Below, piece by piece: positions 18,930 to 30,983 of a stretch of 64,000 nucleotides of DNA (position 1 is its first letter; every line of letters begins with the position of its first letter). The translations under genes were made by a program, and so were the position numbers. Origin of the DNA: Agrostemma githago (lineage: Eukaryota; Streptophyta; Magnoliopsida; Caryophyllales; Caryophyllaceae); assembly GCA_958450325.1 (NCBI GenBank), contig OY288250.1:42630683-42694682 (forward strand), in the 5' to 3' direction. Below the pieces are notes generated by a model, which saw only the letters and a program-made list of their open reading frames with translations, had not been told where the DNA came from and searched no databases.

Positions 18930-21566
18930 TGTAGACACCCGCATTTTGACTGCTAGGTGTCTATGGTAGTATCCAAAAAAACACCCGATGATGATCGGAC
19001 GCTAACGTGCTCTAACGCGCTCGGATACGGGCTCGAAATTAATAATGTCTGCCATGGGCTTTTAATGGGATACAAACCTCACAAAACCAACCTCAACTTC
19101 AGGCCCAGTGGGTCGTTCCGAGCAAAATAAGACTAATTCGGGTCAAAACCGACACCAAAAATAATTCCCGTCTTTTAGCGACCGGGTCAAAACCCGGTCA
19201 AGACAAACCCGACACAAAAACGACCTGATATATTCTCAAAATTTGCGCCAAATTCAAAATCAGCCAAATCAATCCAAAATCAACCCAAAATCAATTCAAA
19301 ATCAATCACAAGCAATTAAGGCCAATCACGCCTAAAATGTTGCGGCATGATTGATCCACTCGGTCGAGTGGATTGACCCACTCGATCGAGTGGAGCCTCA
19401 AAAAACCGGTCCAGGTTCATTCACGAGGGCACTCGACCGAGTGCACTTGTGCCACTCGGTCGAGTGACCCTATGTCCTGGGTTCCCTATAAATACCCGTC
19501 AATCCTAAGCATTTCACAACTACACTAAACAACTTGGAGTCACATTTTTCAGCCAACTTTGCACTCATCTTACACCACATTCCAGCCATACTTCAACTCT
19601 TAGGCATCACCACACTTACACATATTTTTCGAGAGCACAAACTCGTAAAAATCCCACACAAAACGAGCCATACACACACACACCATCAACTCCTCCTACG
19701 TATCTCGACGTTCCCGTGCCATTGCCGCCATTTGACGAACCGTATCCGAGAAGCAAGAACATGTAGGTTGAGGGTGTGACGATTCAACACCGACTTCTCC
19801 TTCTTCATCTTTTTTTCTCGTTCCTTTTTATGTACATTTATATTTATGCTTATAAGTATTATATGTAGTCGATAGTAACGACATGATTACTAACACTAAC
19901 ATTTTTACTTCTCGCATTTTGTTATCGTTATGTACATTTTATTATAATATTATGTATCGTGTATATATATATTTCTATATAATAATTTCAAAACTCGGAT
20001 CCAAGCACGTTTGACTACGATGGTCATTTTTAAGATCCGTTTAATAATACGGTTATGATCATTCGTAGTTGAATGCGCATACATCCATTTTTAAGATTGG
20101 TGTGGAACCCGTTGACACGAAAATTGACATCACGCAATCCGTAAGGATTAATATTGATGTCATGACGTAGAGGGACACAATTTCGTCACCAATCAAATTT
20201 TTGGTCTAACAACAAGATTTTTTTATAAAAATTCCGATAACGGTATTATAGTCGTATGCATACACGATTATAGTACCGGAAACCAAGTTAAATACAAATC
20301 ATGCGATATTTGTATTTGATTTGGCAAATCATCGATTTAAAACCCAGAAAACAAACGAGTCACAACTCGTACAGGGGCTACTCGACCGAGTACATAGGCT
20401 ACTCGATCGAGTAGCACCCAAAAAACTGGGCAGAAACCACGTTTAAAGACGCACTCGACCGAGTCAGCCGACGACTCGGTCGAGTGGGTCCTGTAACCCA
20501 GAAAACCGAGAGCCTCGACACACATTTCGAGCCTCGTCTTTTTATGACTCTAGTCATCACGTGTAAAGACAATCACGTGACCCTCCTTTCTTCAAAACTC
20601 ACACATATCATGACACATAAGCAACTTTGATCGACGGTCTCACCATTAATCTTGCGTTGACGACTCCGTAGTCGTATCCGACGCATAATTAATTTAGGCT
20701 CCAATTTATCGATATGATAAGTTGGGACAAGGCATCGGGATTTGGGATCGGGCTAGCACCACGCCTAGGTCCTATATCCCCGTCCTTCGATTAATACATA
20801 AAACGATATATATTTAATTGAAGTTCGTCCACCTACACAATTCGCGGTCTAGTTTATACACGGGTCCGTTTATAATTATTGCTTGCCATTTCAATTATAT
20901 ATATATTTCGATTATTCTATATTATTGTTCGTTGTATTGTGAATTCCGGGTTGTATTCCGCCCGTGTAACTTGTAATCGATTTATTATTGCTTTTGCTTT
21001 ATTTATTTACGTTTTACCGTTTATAAATGAGCCCTCGCATGCTAAATCACTTCGACAATAAATTAGATGCATTAAATTTACGTAGCTCACCTTTAATTTG
21101 CATGCTTAGCTAAAACGCTGTTTGCATATCATTTCACCGAATCACTAACGCGCATATTAGAAAGTCAAACGATGTCTTAGTAGAGGCCGCTATGTGCGGG
21201 CGGGGTTGGGTGTCCTTAGTGGGCTTCCCAACACGTACCCTCACCCCTTACTCAGAACCTCGGTTTCCGGATGCCCGAAACTGTTGGCGCACGAGAGTCA
21301 TTCAATACACGATAACCGGTAGTGACGGTATCGGTATCACAATGCAAAGGGACGAGCCCAATAAACTCTAAAACCGAAATGGGCCATACTTTGTGTATGG
21401 TCCATAGCGATATAGAGTGGGCTCGAACGGTTGCGAATAACCACAAAATTCGGTGGCGACTCCATTTCGACTTAAATTTCAATTCGATCCATTCTCATAT
21501 GGAGGTGCATTCGCCTACCCAAACCCGCGCGTGGCCGCGTCGGGGTGGACCTATGTCATGTCCACA
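18930..21566 (+). mobile_element. R2 3' LTR, complete (2637 bp)
   Basis: It starts TGTAGACACC after the polypurine tract and ends TGTCCACA. The TATA box is at 19487-19494, with palindromes just upstream at 19357-19370, 19379-19392, 19430-19443 and 19453-19466, and a second cluster at 20398-20486. Compared with the middle LTR there are scattered single-base changes and short indels, so the two are not freshly identical. The right flank is the AT-rich repeat field. Confidence 0.9.
19487..19494 (+). promoter_or_regulatory. TATA box of the R2 3' LTR
   Basis: TATAAATA lies 21 bp after the last upstream palindrome. In a 3' LTR it could drive transcription into the flank. Confidence 0.7.
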
Positions 21567-23400
21567 TTATGGTCTTAAGAGTTTTTTGAAGACTCAAAAG
21601 ATTTTGATTGATATGAACAAATAATTAGTCTTATTTATAATATAGAACTATAACCGTATTATAATTTTTCGATGTGGGATAATTTAAGTAAAATTTGTAG
21701 TCTTATTTATAATATAGAATCATCACCGTACCTTATTTTAATTATTTCAATGTGGAATAATTTTTATTTTGTAGTCTTATTAAGACTTTTTTAAACTCAA
21801 AATATTGTTGGTTGATATTTAAAAACAATGATTACTCTTATTTAGTAGAAATACATAACCTCAACATAATTTTTCGATGTGGGAGAATTACTTAAGTTGG
21901 TTGATGTCTAACGAAAAAATTATAATTACTCTTTTGTGTATAGTCTTAAGAATCTTTTTAAGACTCAAAAGATTTTTGTTTGATAAAACTTTATAATTTT
22001 ACGGACATGGGATAGTTTTACTTAAGTTTCACCTTAATATAATTTTTCGATGTGAGATTATTTTAGTTAAGTTTGTAGTCTTATTAAGAGACTTTTTAAG
22101 ACTTAGAATTTTTTATTGATATTTAAGAACGAATGATTAGTCTTATTTATACTATAAAGTTTCATCACCTTATGTGAGATTATTTTTATTTAACTTTTGT
22201 AGTCTTATTAAGAGACTTAAATTTTTTAATTTTTTTTTATATTTAAGAACGAATGATTTGTCTTAGTTATAATATAGAATTCATCAACTTATCATAACTT
22301 TTCGATGTGAGATGATTTATTTAGGTTTATAGTCTTCCATCAGCTCGTCAATTTTTTTTCGATGTGAGATAATTTACTTAAGCTTATAGTCTTAAAAGCT
22401 CTTTTTAACTCTTGATTATAATACGAAGTATAGAATTTCATCATAATTTTCAATATGGGATAATTTTAAGTTTGTAGTCTTGTATATTTAAAGCTTTTTT
22501 AAGATTCATAAGTTTTTTTGTCGGTATTTAACCCATAGGGTTGTATTTAAGCATTTAAAATATTCCACTTTTAGTATAAACCTTTGGATTATCTTATTAT
22601 ATATTTTGAATGAATGATTACTCTTATTTATATAATAATAAAAATTCACCTTATTATAATTTTTCGATGTGGGATAATTTTACTTAAATTTATTTAAGTT
22701 TAGATATAGTCTAATTAAGAACTTTTATTCATAGACGAATGATTACACTTATAATATATAGAATTCCATCAATCCATCATCATTTTTCGATGCGAGATAA
22801 TTATACTTTAACTATATAGTCTTAGTCCTAGAACTTTTTTTTGTCCCAAAAGATTATTGGTTAATATCTAAAAACGAAAGATTACATAGAATTCTATCAC
22901 CTCGTTAAGAACATTTTGTTAGGACGAATGATTAATCTTATTTATAATAGAGAATTTAATCACCTCATCATAATTTGGAGACATGCTTACTTTTATTTAA
23001 ATAATGAATTTCATCGTCTTATTATACTCTCTTCGTTCACTATTTTTTTCTCCATTATCTTAATATTTGTGAGGGGCCTTAATATTTATTTTTTTCTCCA
23101 TTACCTTATTATTTGTGAGGGGTATTTTAATGAAATGATGCAAAAATAGTGACCGAAGGGAGTATAATTTTTTTATGTGGGATATAATTAATTTACTTAA
23201 GTTTATAGCCTTAAGAGTGTTTTAAGACTCAAAAGAGAAGGGTATAATTTTTTGATGTGGGATAATTTACTTAAGTTTATAGTCTTAATAGTTTTTTTAA
23301 GACTCAAAAGATTTTGATTGATATCTAAGAACAAATAATTAATTTATTTATAATATAGAAATTCATCACCTTATAATATAATAAATTAAATATATATTGT
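21567..23400. repeat. Degenerate AT-rich tandem repeat field
   Basis: A motif of roughly 80-150 bp recurs with heavy divergence. Its parts are TTTTTCGATGTGGGATAAT, ACTTAAGTTTATAGTCTTA, AAGACTCAAAAGATTTTGAT and GAATGATTACTCTTATTTAT. The GATGTGGGATAAT part or a variant appears near 21668, 21748, 21872, 22007, 22049, 22306, 22359, 22451, 22665, 22788, 23175 and 23254. The right end (near 23270) resembles the left end beside R2 (near 21570). No coding content is seen. Confidence 0.7.
23027..23162. mobile_element. Stowaway-type MITE, 136 bp
   Basis: The ends are CTCTCTTCGTTCACTATTTT and the inverted counterpart AAAATAGTGACCGAAGGGAG, flanked by TA on both sides (23025-23026, 23163-23164). The end sequence is the CTCCCTCCGTYYC type of plant Tc1/mariner MITEs. 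It sits inside the degenerate repeat field. Confidence 0.8.
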
Positions 23401-23545
23401 ACTAATCAAAAGATTCTCTAATTGATTTTTTTTATTATTTATGATACTTTCCTAATTTGAGGTTTGATTGAACGGACCAATGAGATCGCTCGAAAAAAGC
23501 CTAAAATATATATATATTTATTGATTGATCTTTCACTTCAAAAAA

Positions 23546-23614
<69 letters not shown>

Positions 23615-23752
23615 TTTTTGCAAGAAGTGTTATGACTCTTTTATTCATCCAAAAGGGAAAATAAAGAGATCCGACTTACAAAAAACGATATCCCCTACAC
23701 AATCGCAAACACCCTTAACATCTTAAAAGGTTAAGATCCAATCCCCTATTTT

Positions 23753-26700
23753 TCATCCTAATAAACACCTCGAACTTAATCTGACTAACAATACTCTTGG
23801 ATGATCTTGTACTCTCCTGAAAGATTCGATTATTTCTTTCAATCCAAATGTGATAAGTGACCGCAGACTATGACAGTACCATTGATGTTTCCAATGCTTT
23901 CTTTTTTTCTTTGCCATACTCCACTTCAATTCGGTTTTCAGATCCTCTCCTCGTCCCTCTATGTTCAGCCAATCTTTAATACACTGCCAAATATTTCTCG
24001 CAAAACTGCATTGAAAAAATAAATGCAAATGATCTTCCTCTGCAGACCTACATAAAACACATCTGTTAGTAATATATAGTCCTCTTTTCCTTATGCAATC
24101 CACTGTCGCAAGCTTCTCCTGAGCAGCGAGTGAAGTGATGAATCCATGCTTGGGAATGACTGCTTGCCCCTCGATCAACTTCAACCACTGCTTCTTAGGG
24201 ATTTTAGTCCTGAACCAATTATAAGCATAATTGACCTTAAACTTGCCCCTCTCCTGCCAATTACAAATCAACTTCTTCGCACCATCTACATCTCCTGTTA
24301 CAGCAATAATATCATCCCTTATCCTGATAATACTCTTAAGTGTAGCTGTGTATCTTTCCTCAATTTTTATATCCCAAATTGAATGAACGCCCAACACATA
24401 ATGAGTAACCCAATCATGCCAAAGACCCTGCTCACTTCTAATCATCTTCCACAACCAGTGGCAAACCATGGCTTTATTCCAAGCCACCATATCAACAATC
24501 CCAAATCCTCCCTCCTCCCAAGGGGCACACATGCTGTCCCAACTCTTATAGTACATCCGACTTTTCTCAACACTGCCATTCCACAAGTACGCCCTACAAT
24601 ATTGCTTGATCTTCATAATAACATTCTGAGGTAGGAGTGTATTGGCACTCCAGTACTTCATGATGCCAATAATAACCGAATTAATTAGCTCTATCCTACC
24701 AGCAAACGACAGGACAGTAGCTGACCATCCATTCATGACACCTCTAATCTTAGGAAGAAGGGCAGAGTAGTGCTCGAATCTATTAGTAATAGGATTTAAG
24801 GGAATTCCTAAGTATTTGCAAGGGAAAACCCCTTGAGAAAATCCAGTGATTTCCAAAATAAGGTCCCTAACATCCTTCTTAACCCCTCCAAGATTAATAT
24901 CCGTCTTGTCCTTGTTCACTTGCAATCCTGATTCCTTTTCAAATTGTTCCAAAGCCATCATAATCGCCTGAACAGAAGGAGTATCACCTCTCGTGAAAGC
25001 CATAAGATCGTCTGCAAATATCAAATGGTTCAAGTGAATTTGCCTACACTTCGGATGATACGACACCTGAGGAAACTTTTGATTAAATCTCAAGTGCCTA
25101 GATAAGACCTCCATACTCAATACGAATAGATAAGGAGATAGGGGATCCCCTTGCCTAACCCCACTCCTCCCTTTGAAAAAACCATGAGAAACACCATTAA
25201 CTTTAATCGAAAACCAAGCCCCTTGAATACAAGCTCTAATCCATCCCATAAATTTTCCAGGGAAATTGAACTCCTGAAGCATTTTATCCATAAATTCCCA
25301 TTGTAGAGAATCGAAAGCTTTCCGAATATCAATCTTCATTAAACATCGAGGTGTGATGAACTTCCTGTTATAGTTCTTAATCAGAGCTTGCGATAAAGCA
25401 ACATTTTCATGGATGCTTCTATTATTGATAAACGCCGCTTGTTCAGGTCCCACTATTTTATGAATCACTCTCTGCAGCCTGATGGTAATCAGCTTACTAA
25501 TCGTTTTATAAACAACCAAGCAACAAGAAAGCGGTCTAAAATCCAAGACCGAATGACAAACTTGCTTTTTAGGAATAAAGGTTATGAGCGTGGCATTAGC
25601 CTGTTTCACTAATTTGCCTTTTTCAAAGAACTCCTTGACCACTCTGCAGCATGGAGTACCCTTTATACTCCATGCTGCCTTAAAAAAACCCGTTGAAAAA
25701 CCATCCGGACCTGGACTCTTATTGGAACCAATAGAGAAAACAACTCTCCTAATCTCTATTTCAGTAGGATGATCCAAAAGAGCCTCCCAATCATTAGTAT
25801 CCACCTTTCCTCCATGCGCCATACTATCTCTATGAATATCAGTAACCTTTTTCTTGTTCCCAAGGAGATGTTCATAATAATCGACAAAAGCATCAGCCAC
25901 CTCTTCACTACCCTCTCTTTGAGTGCCATTTCTGTCAGTAATAACCCCAATAGTCTGTTGTTGCCTCCGCTCTTTAATTCTAGAATAAAAATGACTAGTA
26001 GCAGCATCATCTTTTACTATGTTATCCATTTTAGCCCGTTGATGGAGAATACTAATCTCAGCCTGTTTTAGTCTTTTCCACTCACCCATAATAATTTTCT
26101 CCTTCTCTAGTAGTGTAGAATCATTATTCTTCGCTTGGATCTCCTGCTGACAAGTATCCAGCTCCTTATCTAAATCAATAATTCTCTGCTTCAGATTAGT
26201 AAACGATTCCTTGTGCATCTTTTTAAGAGCAACTTTAACATTCTTGAGCTTGCTAAACAATTGATATCCCAAAGCTCCATAGACCTTCATATTCCAAGCA
26301 TTCTGAACAGTTTCCATGAATTGAGGGTGAGAAACCCAGCAATTGAGAAAACTGAACCGTTTGTGTCTCCTGCTCCCATTAGTAACCTTCACCAATACAG
26401 GTGAATGGTCCGAAATCCCTGGAGTCAGAATGTGAGCATAAGCATCAGGATAAGAATTGATCCAATTCATATTAATTAGAGCTCTATCCAGGCGAGTCCA
26501 AACCCTATCCTCAACATCCTGCTTATTATTCCAAGTATATTCGCAACCCTGACTCGCAATCTCCTATAAACCACATTCCTCAATACAATTATTGAAAGCC
26601 TCCATGTCATCCAAATTAGGATCCGCACCCCCAATCTTCTCATGACTATAACGGATGATATTGAAATCACCCATTACAATCCAATTATTTACCCTTTTAC

Positions 26701-27082
26701 TCCACTTCACCATGTTATCCCATAACCTTTCTCTAGCATTAGGATCATTATGACCATAAACAATAGTGGCATCGAAAACCTTATTATCAGCAAGGTGATG
26801 AGCTTGAAAATGGATCCATTTATCCGCAATCTCCACCTTACTAACATTCACACTACCAGGATTCCAAACAATCCAAATTCGTCCATTATAGTGACAATTG
26901 TAATTAGTGATGACTTCATAACCTTTAAACTTGCCCTTTATGATAGACTTAGCCTTACCATGCTTTATTCTAGTTTCTAAAACCCTTAAAATATCCACTC
27001 CATTACCCCTAATCAGCCTAATGATTTCATTTTGCTTCAATGGCTCATTTCTACCCCTTATGTTCCAAGTGCCAATAATCAT
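23753..27082 (-). pseudogene. LINE ORF2: endonuclease-reverse transcriptase, one in-frame stop
   Basis: The start is ATG 27082, overlapping the ORF1 stop as ATGA. The APE-type endonuclease has TWNIRGRNEP, LETRI, MGDFNII and, after the stop, SDHSPV. A TAG at 26564-26566 interrupts it after ECGL; the same frame then runs without a break to 23753. The RT has KSPGPDGFSTGFFK, FRPLS, AAFINNRSIHEN, MKIDIRKAFDSL, GDPLSPYLF and the catalytic FADD. The C-terminus has a zf-RVT-like region with CVLCRSAEEDHLHLFFQC. The product nicks target DNA and copies LINE RNA there. Read-through, or a single reversion of the TAG, would give about 1110 codons. Confidence 0.9.
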
Positions 27083-28557
27083 ACTTGGATATCAGGGGGA
27101 ACAGCTACCTCTACTGGAGGGTACAAGTCCTCTCCATCATGTGCATTACTGCTATTACCCTGTAAGATCACATACCTGTTTGGTGTAAGAATAGCAGCGA
27201 ACCCCATGTCCTTCCTACCTTCATCGAAGTCCACTCCGGAGCCTTTCACCTTAAGGCCTACCCCAGCATATCCTGGACGCCTTACAACAGGTGTGAAACC
27301 AGAATCAGGATCAGAAGAAGAATCCAGGCCCTCAAAACCTTTTGCTACCTTGTTCTGTCCGTCATTCTGTTTCCCATCCATTGAGCTACCGCCTAGTACT
27401 TGGGGTCCTGAGCCAGTGATAATCAGGCCTCCGGGTGACTCTTCCCCAAGAGATCCTTGATGCATTTCAGTAGGGTTAGAATTGCTCGGCATTCCACCCT
27501 CTGAGGTACCACCTAACTCTTGGGGGGAAATCTTCTTTGGGGTATATCTCTTTGAGTTCAATATACCCCCTACTTCTTTGGCCTTCTTCTTTTCCTTCCT
27601 GCAAGTGTCAATTTCATGGCCAAGTTTCCCACAACCATGACAATAGAATGGCAACCATTCATAATCCACTCTCTGAGTTGATTTACCCAAGAGAGGGATG
27701 TTCAGAACAACCTGATATGGTAACTCTTTCGACACATCAACTTCTACCATCACTCTTGCGAATGATAGCCGCTCCTTATACGTCGTTGTGTAATCTGCAT
27801 ACAGTGGTTTTCCCACCTTACTTGCCATTTTGCTTAGGACAGAATCCGACCACAAATATGGGTCAAGGTCCGGGAAAATAACCCAAACAGGCACAATAGA
27901 TATACTATCCATTTCAGACGAGAAAAGAGGACTCCACTGTTTCAAGATCATTGAATTCCTTCCCAGTTGCCAAGGTCCACCGCGCAAGACCCAATTCATA
28001 TCATCCTGATTGCGAAACCTGAACGAAAACCATCCCTTCTTAAAGTATTGGACAACCGGCAAAGCATTATTCCAGTTCTTCATTGCAAACTCGGTCATCT
28101 GTTTCAGAGTTGGCTTTGCCCCCAAAACATTCGCCATCAACGTATGTTTCCAGAGCTTCAGCTCGTCCGCAAAATCATCTAACTGAATGTCGATCTCATC
28201 CGATACACCTCCCTGATCAATAAAGAACAAATCCATTCCAATTTTTGTTTCCTTAACTCTATTTGCCCATGAATTACTATTCTCCTTGGTTTCGTTAGGC
28301 TTATCTCCCCTAGTAATCAGCTTAACATTCACCCCCCCAACATCCCTGTTTGTACCCATAGCAGAATCACTTCGTTCTAACCCAGGATTAACAGAATTAG
28401 AACTATGAATTGAAATCTTATCTTTCATTTGCGTTTTCTGGGCTGAAGTAAGAGCATCGTTAATCAAATCATTGATCAGTGGGATCCCCTGCTTTTTCGT
28501 CATCTGAGAGTCATCTTCCCCATTACTTTCTTGATTCTCATCGATCTTGGTATCCAT
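27079..28557 (-). CDS. LINE ORF1: DUF4283 and zinc-knuckle RNA-binding protein
   Basis: This is a 492-residue intact frame from ATG 28557. A DUF4283-type domain covers roughly residues 125-275 (DDFADELKLWKHTLMANVLG, KKGWFSFRF, VLRGGPWQLG). A CCHC knuckle at 306-319 reads CHGCGKLGHEIDTC. The tail is Gly/Ser-rich. The protein is expected to bind LINE RNA as a chaperone in the ribonucleoprotein. Its stop codon TGA shares bases with the ORF2 ATG. Confidence 0.9.
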   Translation of the reverse strand: MDTKIDENQESNGEDDSQMTKKQGIPLINDLINDALTSAQKTQMKDKISIHSSNSVNPGLERSDSAMGTNRDVGGVNVKLITRGDKPNETKENSNSWANRVKETKIGMDLFFIDQGGVSDEIDIQLDDFADELKLWKHTLMANVLGAKPTLKQMTEFAMKNWNNALPVVQYFKKGWFSFRFRNQDDMNWVLRGGPWQLGRNSMILKQWSPLFSSEMDSISIVPVWVIFPDLDPYLWSDSVLSKMASKVGKPLYADYTTTYKERLSFARVMVEVDVSKELPYQVVLNIPLLGKSTQRVDYEWLPFYCHGCGKLGHEIDTCRKEKKKAKEVGGILNSKRYTPKKISPQELGGTSEGGMPSNSNPTEMHQGSLGEESPGGLIITGSGPQVLGGSSMDGKQNDGQNKVAKGFEGLDSSSDPDSGFTPVVRRPGYAGVGLKVKGSGVDFDEGRKDMGFAAILTPNRYVILQGNSSNAHDGEDLYPPVEVAVPPDIQV

Positions 28558-28725
28558 ACGCTCCTCATTGTGCGAGGAATCCGATTTCTGCTTGTTCTTG
28601 GGAGGTCTTCCTCTTCCCCGTCCCGTAACCCGTCGTAACAGTCATCCGGCAATGCTAACTTCGAGAGGGAAAACTTCCCTAGAGAGAGAGAAGAGAGAGA
28701 GTGCAACACAATTTTTAGTGTATTA

Positions 28726-28880
28726 TTATTATTATTATTATTATTATTTATTTATTTTTTATAAAACGGAACTTGCATTTTTAGTGTATTATTATTAGTA
28801 GTAGTAGTAGTAGTATTATTACTATTATTATTGTAATTAATTATTACTATTATTATTATTATTATTATTTGGTGTTATAA
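28726..28880. repeat. TTA/ATT microsatellite region
   Basis: Runs of ATT/TTA with a TAG/TAC-rich interruption border the LINE 5' end. A short phrase, TTTTTAGTGTATTATTATTA, occurs twice (about 28713 and 28781). The matching TTA run at 23548-23575 on the other side suggests the LINE landed in this microsatellite. Confidence 0.7.
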
Positions 28881-28929
28881 TATATTTTTTTTCATTTTTT
28901 AAAATATTATTAGATAATTTATATAAATA

Positions 28930-29054
28930 GTTATTAGTTTCAACCTCTTTTAGTTCAGTTCAGCTTCTATCAGTCCAGCTCAGCTTCTATCAGACCAGCT
29001 CATCAGATCTTATCAGATCAGCTCAGCCCTGTTTCAGTCGAAAAGAACAGGGCC
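28930..29054. mobile_element. Possible hAT-type MITE fragment
   Basis: A CAGYTCAGCTTCTATCAG-type internal repeat ends in CGAAAAGAACAGGGCC. This resembles one end of the plant GGCCCTGTTCTTTTCG MITEs. I see only one end and no target duplication. Confidence 0.35.
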
Positions 29055-29057
29055 TTA

Positions 29058-29295
29058 CTCCCTCTGTTTTTTAATATAAGTCATTCTCACTTTTCGAGAC
29101 ACCCCATTCTCTCTTCCATATCTCTCACAACATAAGAAAAAATACTATGAAATGTATACTCATTTGAAAGTTCTTTTTGTAACGAAATTTATGGTGCAAT
29201 TTTTAAAATTTTTGGAATAATATATTTACATAAAAATTAAAGTCAAAGTCTCAACTCAAAAAAGTCAAACGTCATATAAAAAAATACGGAGGGAG
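29058..29295. mobile_element. Stowaway-type MITE, 238 bp
   Basis: It begins CTCCCTCTGTTTTTTAATAT and ends with the inverted form ATACGGAGGGAG, flanked by TA (29056-29057, 29296-29297). AT-rich inside, no ORF. Confidence 0.8.
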
Positions 29296-29297
29296 TA

Positions 29298-30640
29298 TAT
29301 TACTACTACAAGTATATCTATTGAAATTGTGATTATAAGCTTCCTAAAAGTCTTTAGAATCCATCTTCAAAAAAAAAGTCTTTAGAATCCATACATTTCA
29401 TGGCATTTTATTTATCTCACGAAAATCAGTAAAAGTCTTTAGAATATTTATTGGGCACTCGTTAAAATTTAGAGTCTAAACCATTGTTTAAACATCAATT
29501 CTTATATGAGATGTTCTTATAATAATAAAATGTATTTCTCAAATATGTCATCACATAAAATTACTATGTTAGGACTAGTACGAAAATTGTTAACCAAATT
29601 CGAGTAAGACGGCTTTGCTGCAACCTATGGTAAAACTAATGCAACCAAACTACAATTTGGAATTTTTATGATCGTAAATTGTTGTGTGGGTTTATTTTAT
29701 CTTATAATACAAGTCTACTCCGTATTATCTAAAACTCAACTCATCAACTTAATAATATTGATCTCATTTTTTCACAATAAACATCACTTTTAATTTGGAC
29801 TATCTACTATTGATTTCAGTTATATGTTATAGGACGATAGTGTAGGAGATGTCCTTTTATGATATTAGAGTAGTGATCGATTCGTTATAAAAGGCAGCAG
29901 CAACATAAAGAGCCCATATATATAAGCAATAACGATATGAGAAACCTGGATTATACCTTGAGAAAACATGCATCCTTACGTATAGTACATAGCATACATC
30001 ATTATGCAATGTACCAATATCTACCTATAACTACTTTTTGGTGGAATATGTTACACTTAAATCAAATCTTTGACGTGTATGCATGTCTTTACTCTTATAG
30101 TCTTATCCTCCTGCCCCTTGATTATTAGGCAATTTATACCGTGTTTACCGTACCTTGCAAAAATGTACATGGAATTTAGTACTATAAAGCGAATTCATTA
30201 GGTAAGATTGTAAGAACAATTAAAGATCGTTGAATTCCTCATATCAAACACCTTTACCTCAATAACCTCATATTTTTTCTATTATTATAGGCTTCACGTA
30301 CACTACCAAATCTTTGACATATCCTCTCCTTCGGCTTCATTTAGTAGAATGTTCTTAGTTTTCATATTCTCAAACTATAGAATTAATCCGATAATCATCT
30401 TAGAGTTTTAGTTAAATCGATTCGTTGACATGATGATTCCAAAGTTAACGTGATCATGCATGATCATATGAGGTCATGTCTTCAAATCTCACCCCCTCCT
30501 TTCAATGTAAAATATTTTAGCACCAGATATGAGAAGACCTCGATTGCATACACATTTCAAGTCCTTTTCAATAACGTGAGGAGACCTAGCTATAGATCTA
30601 AAGTAACCATGACCATGTGTTCACGAGTTTAAATCTCACT
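29298..30640. other. AT-rich intergenic DNA without recognisable genes
   Basis: I looked on both strands and found only short open frames (for example 29937-30128 and 30450-30632) without domains. The phrase AGTCTTTAGAATCCAT occurs twice near 29350-29395. Nothing else stands out. Confidence 0.6.
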
Positions 30641-30647
30641 CTCCTTT

Positions 30648-30930
30648 TGTAGACTTTGTACTTAAATTTAATTGATTAGAGTTTCCTAATTATAATCTGT
30701 ATATCTATGTAGCTGGGCTTAGGGTTTCTTATTGGGTTTCTAGGTTTTTTTTGTTTAGAATTTGAGAGCATTATATAAACTCTCATATATACCTTATCCT
30801 AGTAATCATGTTATCAGTCTGTAATCTGAAAACTCCTCACAATCAATAAAACTCTCTCCCTTCTGCCCTGTGGACGTAACTAACACAATGTTAGTGAACC
30901 ACGTAACTAGTCCCTTGTTATGATTAATAT
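30648..30930 (+). mobile_element. Probable Ty1/copia solo-LTR remnant
   Basis: It contains ATTATATAAACTC (TATA-like), AATAAAACTCTCTC (polyadenylation-like) and GTGGACGTAACTAACAC followed by GTGAACCACGTAA, a typical 3' part of plant copia LTRs. Possible start TGTAGACTTTG at 30648; no internal region follows. Exact ends are uncertain. Confidence 0.55.
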
Positions 30931-30983
30931 TTTTGTAGTATTAGAATGATGGGTTATTAGCCAGCATATCTTACCGCCATATA

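Larger units (their letters stand above)
6250..21566 (+). mobile_element. R2: Tat-lineage (Retand/Ogre-like) Ty3/gypsy retrotransposon with antisense ORF
   Basis: The order is 5' LTR shared with R1, primer binding site, gag-PR-RT, aRNase H, integrase, tail-to-tail aORF, polypurine tract and 3' LTR. The internal region is about 10.3 kb and the 3' LTR 2.64 kb. R1 and R2 form an LTR-internal-LTR-internal-LTR tandem, the usual product of unequal recombination between LTRs. R2 is structurally complete apart from the truncated 5' LTR, but its pol and aORF carry stops and frameshifts. Confidence 0.9.
23548..28725 (-). mobile_element. L1-type LINE, nearly intact
   Basis: On the minus strand the order is a 5' UTR with a CT/GA-rich run near 28680-28710, ORF1, ORF2, a short 3' UTR and a TAAA/TAA-rich tail (23548-23618). 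Both ends abut a TTA microsatellite, so the exact termini and the target duplication are unclear. One in-frame stop in the endonuclease is the only lesion I see in about 4.8 kb of coding sequence, which suggests a young copy. Confidence 0.88.

Noticed and set aside
1..21566. R1/R2 as a pure assembly duplication
   Set aside because: The copies differ by several substitutions and by a 3.27-kb deletion, and the two LTRs differ at many sites, so a simple duplicated contig is unlikely, though I cannot exclude misjoining.
29298..30640. Host gene or exon in the AT-rich interval
   Set aside because: No frame over about 70 codons, no splice-linked series and no known motif.
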